A stretch of DNA of 64,000 nt from Rudanella lutea DSM 19387 (lineage in GTDB: Bacteria > Bacteroidota > Bacteroidia > Cytophagales > Spirosomataceae): contig NZ_KB913013.1 in assembly GCF_000383955.1 (NCBI RefSeq), positions 4,545,694 through 4,609,693 of the forward strand, in the 5' to 3' direction. Position 1 is the stretch's first letter; each line of letters begins with the position of its first letter. The notes beneath the pieces were generated by a model. The model saw only the letters and a list, made by a program, of their open reading frames with translations. It was not told the origin of the DNA and ran no database searches. Shown here in pieces: positions 60,710 through 64,000 of the stretch. A program made the translations under genes and the position numbers.

Positions 60710-62053
60710 ATGGAAGGTTCAAGAAGAGAGTTTATAAAGAAAGCTGCCCTCAGCACGGCCGGACTGGCGGTTGGGGGGCTGGCCAACGGTATGTCGGCCA
60801 AGAGTTACGCCAAAATCATCGGGGCCAACGAGCGTATCAACGTGGCTATTGCCGGGTTGGGCCGCCGGTTAGGGGCCTACTACGAACCAATTGGCCTCAA
60901 AAGCAGCAACGTGGAGTTGGTGTACCTCTGCGATGTGATGAAAAAGCAGCGGGAGTCGGGCGCGCAGAAGTTTTCGAAGTTTATCGACTACAAACCGAAA
61001 CTCGAAAACGACATTCGGAAGGTGATTGCCGATAAAAACGTCGACGCCCTGTTCAACGCAACCCCCGACCACTGGCATGCCCCCGGCACCTGGATGGCTG
61101 TACAGGCGGGTAAGCACGTGTACGTAGAGAAACCCTGTAGCCATAGCCCCCGCGAGGGCGAGATTCTGGCCGAATGCCAGCGCAAATACGGTAAGGTGAT
61201 TCAGATGGGCAATCAGCAGCGGTCGGCGGTTGAGTCAATCGACATCATCGGTCAGATTCACAACGGCGCTATCGGTACGCCTTATAAAGCAGTAGCCTTT
61301 TACATTGCCAACCGGGGCGAGGTGCCAGTTCCGAAAGCCGCACCTGTACCCGATGGCCTGGATTGGGATTTGTTTCAGGGACCAGCCCCGCGTACGCCCT
61401 ACATGCACGATACTTGGGACTATAACTGGCACTGGTACGACTGGCTGTATGGTACCGCCGAAAGTGGCAACAATGCTACTCACGAACTCGACGTTGCCCG
61501 CTGGGCGTTGCAGGTCGACTTTCCAGAGCACGTGAGCGTGGAAGCAGCCAAGCGTCATTTCCTGAACGACGGCTGGACGATGTACGACACGATGGACGCT
61601 ACCTTCCGGTTCCCCGGCGACAAGATCATCAAATGGGATGGCAAGAGCCGCAATGGCTACCTGACTTACGGCAGCGATCGGGGGACGGTAATTTACGGCA
61701 GCAATGGTAGCGTATATGTTGACCGGAATGGCTATAAACTGTTTAGCCGCGAGGGTAAGCTCATCAAAGACAGCAAAGCCAAAGGCAATGAGGCTGGCAC
61801 GGCTCTGGGTGGCGGTGGCGACATGACGACCCGTCACGTTGTCAACTTCTTTGAAGCCATTCGGGGTAAGGAAAAACAGGCGTCGCCTATTGACGAGGGA
61901 GCCAAGAGTACGTTACTCAGCCACTTAGCCAACATTAGCTACCGCACAAAAAAATCGTTCGACGTAGACCCCAAAAACGGCCACATCCGCGATCGGGAAG
62001 CGATGAAACTGTGGAGCCGGGAGTATCACAAAGGTTGGGAGCCTCCGATGTAA
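60710..62053 (+). CDS. Tat-exported Gfo/Idh/MocA-family oxidoreductase
   Basis: A 447-residue NAD(P)-dependent oxidoreductase. It has the Tat signal SRREFIKKAALSTAGLAVGG (4-23), the nucleotide-binding IAGLGRRLGAYYE near 48-60, and the Gfo/Idh signature VEKPCSHSPREGE near 142-154. The C-terminal domain has NATHELDVARWAL. The ATG at 60710 is preferred over a GTG five codons earlier. Following the isomerase-like gene by 82 bp, it probably oxidises or epimerises a sugar outside the cytoplasm, with the cofactor bound before export. It ends in a long perfect terminator. Confidence 0.92.
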   Translation: MEGSRREFIKKAALSTAGLAVGGLANGMSAKSYAKIIGANERINVAIAGLGRRLGAYYEPIGLKSSNVELVYLCDVMKKQRESGAQKFSKFIDYKPKLENDIRKVIADKNVDALFNATPDHWHAPGTWMAVQAGKHVYVEKPCSHSPREGEILAECQRKYGKVIQMGNQQRSAVESIDIIGQIHNGAIGTPYKAVAFYIANRGEVPVPKAAPVPDGLDWDLFQGPAPRTPYMHDTWDYNWHWYDWLYGTAESGNNATHELDVARWALQVDFPEHVSVEAAKRHFLNDGWTMYDTMDATFRFPGDKIIKWDGKSRNGYLTYGSDRGTVIYGSNGSVYVDRNGYKLFSREGKLIKDSKAKGNEAGTALGGGGDMTTRHVVNFFEAIRGKEKQASPIDEGAKSTLLSHLANISYRTKKSFDVDPKNGHIRDREAMKLWSREYHKGWEPPM

Positions 62054-62059
62054 ACGAAT

Positions 62060-62114
62060 GCATACAGAAAACGAAAAGGCGGGCCGAGTGCCCGCCTTTT
62101 CGTTTTCTGTATGC
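62060..62114 (+). terminator. Rho-independent terminator with 25-bp perfect stem
   Basis: 62060-62084 (GCATACAGAAAACGAAAAGG and GCGGGC region) pairs exactly with 62090-62114, loop CGAGT. The stem is GC-rich near the loop and the 3' arm ends in a T-rich stretch. It serves the oxidoreductase gene. Confidence 0.9.
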
Positions 62115-62194
62115 TGGTCATCTTCGGCTCTTCAGAAAGCCAGAAACCGTACCGTTGACCACCAAAAACTATAAACAACAAAGGATAAACGCCC

Positions 62195-62626
62195 TCACAG
62201 CGGCATGCCGAAGCGGCTGTAGGGAATCGGGCCTTTGTGAAAGACGTCGCCTTCGGCTCGCATCCCGAACCGCTCGTAAAATCCGGCGGCTGTCAGGCGG
62301 GCATCGCACCAGATATGGGTTGCCCCTCGGTGCCGGGCCTGTTCGATCACGTGGTTGAGCAATTGGGTGCCAATGCCGCGTCCCTGATGAGCCGGGGCCG
62401 TAGCAAATTTGCGAAACCGGGCCATGCGGGGTGTGGTCTCGTCTCCCTCGGTGATGAACAGCGAAATGACCGAAACCAACTCACCGTCGACGAAGCCGCC
62501 TAGGTGAAAGCCATCCTCATCGTCGGGGAGCCGCACGTAGTCAAACGGTTTGTCGGGCCACAGTACCGAGTGGCGAAGGGCGAGCGTATCCTCGGCCGCT
62601 ATGGGTTTAAGCGTTAGGTTGGCCAT
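62195..62626 (-). CDS. GNAT-family N-acetyltransferase
   Basis: A 143-residue GNAT enzyme transferring an acetyl group from acetyl-CoA. The CoA-binding motif A is FATAPAHQGRGIGTQLLNHV (about 72-91). The ATG at 62626 is used; the lpxB stop lies inside its start, a 20-bp overlap, so translation is coupled to lpxB. The acceptor substrate is unknown. Confidence 0.92.
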   Translation of the reverse strand: MANLTLKPIAAEDTLALRHSVLWPDKPFDYVRLPDDEDGFHLGGFVDGELVSVISLFITEGDETTPRMARFRKFATAPAHQGRGIGTQLLNHVIEQARHRGATHIWCDARLTAAGFYERFGMRAEGDVFHKGPIPYSRFGMPL

Positions 62627-63743
62627 GCGTTGCGTACGATTTAACCAGTTCGACCATGCGTTTACCAGCCCGCTCAGAGGCACCGGGGCCACCTACTTTT
62701 TGCTGCACCTCGGCGTAATCGCGGAGCATGGCGTCCCGGCGTTTGCCGCCCACCAGAATAGCCCGCAGTTCGTCGGCAACGCGGGTGGGGGTACAATCGT
62801 AAATCAGTTCGTGAACCACCAGCCTACCCGCAATCAGATTCACCAGCGACAGGTACGGGACCGCCAGAATCCGCTTGCCGATTTCGTACCACCAGCGCGG
62901 GGTTTTATACAGAACCACTTCGGGCACGTTGAGCAGGGCGGTTTCGAGCGTTGCCGTGCCTGAGGTAACCAGCGCGGCTTCGGCAACGTGCAGCAGGTCG
63001 TAAGCGGCATCTTCTACCCGCTTTACATCGGGATAATTGGCCAGCAGACGATCGTAGAGCGCCCTGGGAAGGTTATCGACGGTGCCCACGGCAAACTGAT
63101 ACCCGGTAAACTGCCGCGAGGCTTCGAGCATTACGGGCAACATATTTTCGACTTCCTGTTTGCGGCTTCCGGGGAGCAAGGCCACTACCGGCCGACCCAG
63201 ATGGCGTGGCCCAATGGCAAAGTTGGGGTTCGGACGAAAAGCCGTGAGCGCATCCATGAGCGGATTGCCCACGTATTCGACCTCGTAATCGTACTGTTTA
63301 AAAAAGTCGACCTCAAACGGGAAGATCACAAACAGCCGGTCGACGAGGGCTTTGATGGTGAGGGCGCGTTTCTGATTCCAGGCCCAGACTTTCGGAGAGA
63401 TGTAATAGAAAACCGGAATGCCGTGTTTTTTGGCAAACCGGGCCATGCGCAGATTAAAACCGGCATAATCGATCAAGACCAGAACGTCAGGACGGTTGGC
63501 CAGCAAATCGGCCTGACACTCGCGCATGATCCGGCGGATAGTGCCGAGGTTTTTGGCTACTTCGATAAAGCCCATGAAGGCCATCTGCCGATAATGACGG
63601 ACCAGCGTAGCCCCGGCCTCCTGCATCTGTTCTCCGCCGTAAGCCCGGCACTGAGCGTCGGGGTCATGCTGCCGTATCGACCGGATCAGGTTGCCCCCGT
63701 GGAGGTCGCCGGAGCGTTCGCCGGCTATGAAGTAGTAACGCAT
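62607..63743 (-). CDS. lpxB: Lipid-A-disaccharide synthase
   Basis: A 378-residue GT-B glycosyltransferase that joins UDP-2,3-diacylglucosamine and lipid X to make the lipid A disaccharide. It has the N-terminal GERSGDLHGGNLIRS (7-21), the central ALLPGSRKQEVENMLPV near 188, and the C-terminal LVTSGTATLETALLNVPEVV near 258-277. The ATG at 63743 is preferred over a longer frame reaching into the word repeat. It follows queD by a 72-bp gap containing that repeat. Confidence 0.95.
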   Translation of the reverse strand: MRYYFIAGERSGDLHGGNLIRSIRQHDPDAQCRAYGGEQMQEAGATLVRHYRQMAFMGFIEVAKNLGTIRRIMRECQADLLANRPDVLVLIDYAGFNLRMARFAKKHGIPVFYYISPKVWAWNQKRALTIKALVDRLFVIFPFEVDFFKQYDYEVEYVGNPLMDALTAFRPNPNFAIGPRHLGRPVVALLPGSRKQEVENMLPVMLEASRQFTGYQFAVGTVDNLPRALYDRLLANYPDVKRVEDAAYDLLHVAEAALVTSGTATLETALLNVPEVVLYKTPRWWYEIGKRILAVPYLSLVNLIAGRLVVHELIYDCTPTRVADELRAILVGGKRRDAMLRDYAEVQQKVGGPGASERAGKRMVELVKSYATHGQPNA

Positions 63744-63755
63744 AGTGTCGGTAGT

Positions 63756-63813
63756 GGCAATGGGCAGTGGCAGTGAGCAGCACAACTACCTACTGCTGCT
63801 GCTTACTGCTACT
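63756..63813. repeat. Inverted repeat built from the word GCAGTGG/GCAGTGA
   Basis: AGTGGCAATGGGCAGTGGCA and following bases (left arm) against TACTGCTGCTGCTTACTGCT (right arm). Same word family as the dapB-lepB repeat at 48785-48850. Confidence 0.75.
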
Positions 63814-63815
63814 TT

Positions 63816-64000
63816 TTACTCTCCGTAGTAATCTACTAAGTTTTTGGGTGTCTCGATCAGCCGAATCTGATGCAGCCGGGCCTCCGAAACCTCCGCCAGG
63901 GCGCGTTCGAGTATTTTCCAGATTTCCATCACAAAGATCTCGCAGCTCGCCATTTTCCCCTGCATAAAGGGTACATCGAGGTTCAGATTTTTATGATCGA
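63816..64000 (-). CDS. queD: 6-carboxytetrahydropterin synthase QueD, 3' part
   Basis: The open frame on the minus strand from the window edge to the TAA at 63816 encodes the C-terminal 60 residues of QueD: DHKNLNLDVPFMQGKMASCE with the usual ending LIETPKNLVDYYGE. QueD makes the first pterin intermediate of queuosine from GTP-derived dihydroneopterin triphosphate. The 5' part is beyond the window. It is co-directional with lpxB. Confidence 0.9.
   Translation of the reverse strand, partial: DHKNLNLDVPFMQGKMASCEIFVMEIWKILERALAEVSEARLHQIRLIETPKNLVDYYGE

Noticed and set aside
1-64000. tRNA, rRNA or known riboswitch genes
   Set aside because: None was recognised by eye in any gap; a covariance-model scan would be decisive.

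Overview
This window is a chromosomal segment of a Bacteroidota bacterium, most probably a Spirosoma-like Cytophagales member. The evidence is a type IX secretion sorting domain, lipoboxes, AS-family, M1 and M16 exported hydrolases, the parA-parB-DUF5683-dapB-lepB cluster typical of the phylum, LpxB, and several promoters of the Bacteroidota form TTG-N20-TAnnTTTG. Most genes are GC-rich. Some blocks are visibly more AT-rich: parts of the surface operon at 24860-33851, the middle of the mod gene, and a patch inside lepB.

Layout. 1-1738 is the start of a type I-B CRISPR cas8b gene running off the left edge, with a divergent PIN toxin-antitoxin pair (1861-2477). A WYL regulator broken by one in-frame stop follows (2479-3372), then exported hydrolases (amidase, M6-like and M16 metalloproteases; 3621-11175). 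11274-18087 is one minus-strand efflux operon: TolC, membrane-fusion lipoprotein, ABC permease, a four-helix-bundle gene bracketed by inverted repeats, ABC ATPase, LytS-type kinase and LytTR regulator. 18309-24793 holds small stress or hypothetical genes, an M1 aminopeptidase, an AraC regulator, a DUF983 protein, a nested-palindrome block and a NIPSNAP protein. 24860-33851 is a tightly packed six-gene operon of exported proteins of unknown joint function.

34219-45180 is an accessory island: an IS remnant, an HNH nuclease, a RelE-like/UvrD helicase fusion, an IS200-type transposase, arrays of two alternating palindromes, and a type III-like Mod and Res pair. From 45529 the window returns to core genes: parAB, dapB, lepB, ung, apaG, a methyltransferase, a cytochrome/copper lipoprotein, a DEAD-box helicase, a NYN-cold-shock fusion, hisB, an acyltransferase, a sugar isomerase and oxidoreductase pair, a GNAT enzyme, lpxB, and the 3' end of queD.

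Two themes recur. Defence functions occur at the left edge and in the island. Intergenic regions carry many inverted repeats whose arms are built from one reiterated short word. The word differs between sites, and some of these elements supply the stop codons and last residues of neighbouring genes. No rRNA, tRNA or CRISPR array was recognised. All assignments rest on reading motifs and context; no database search was possible.
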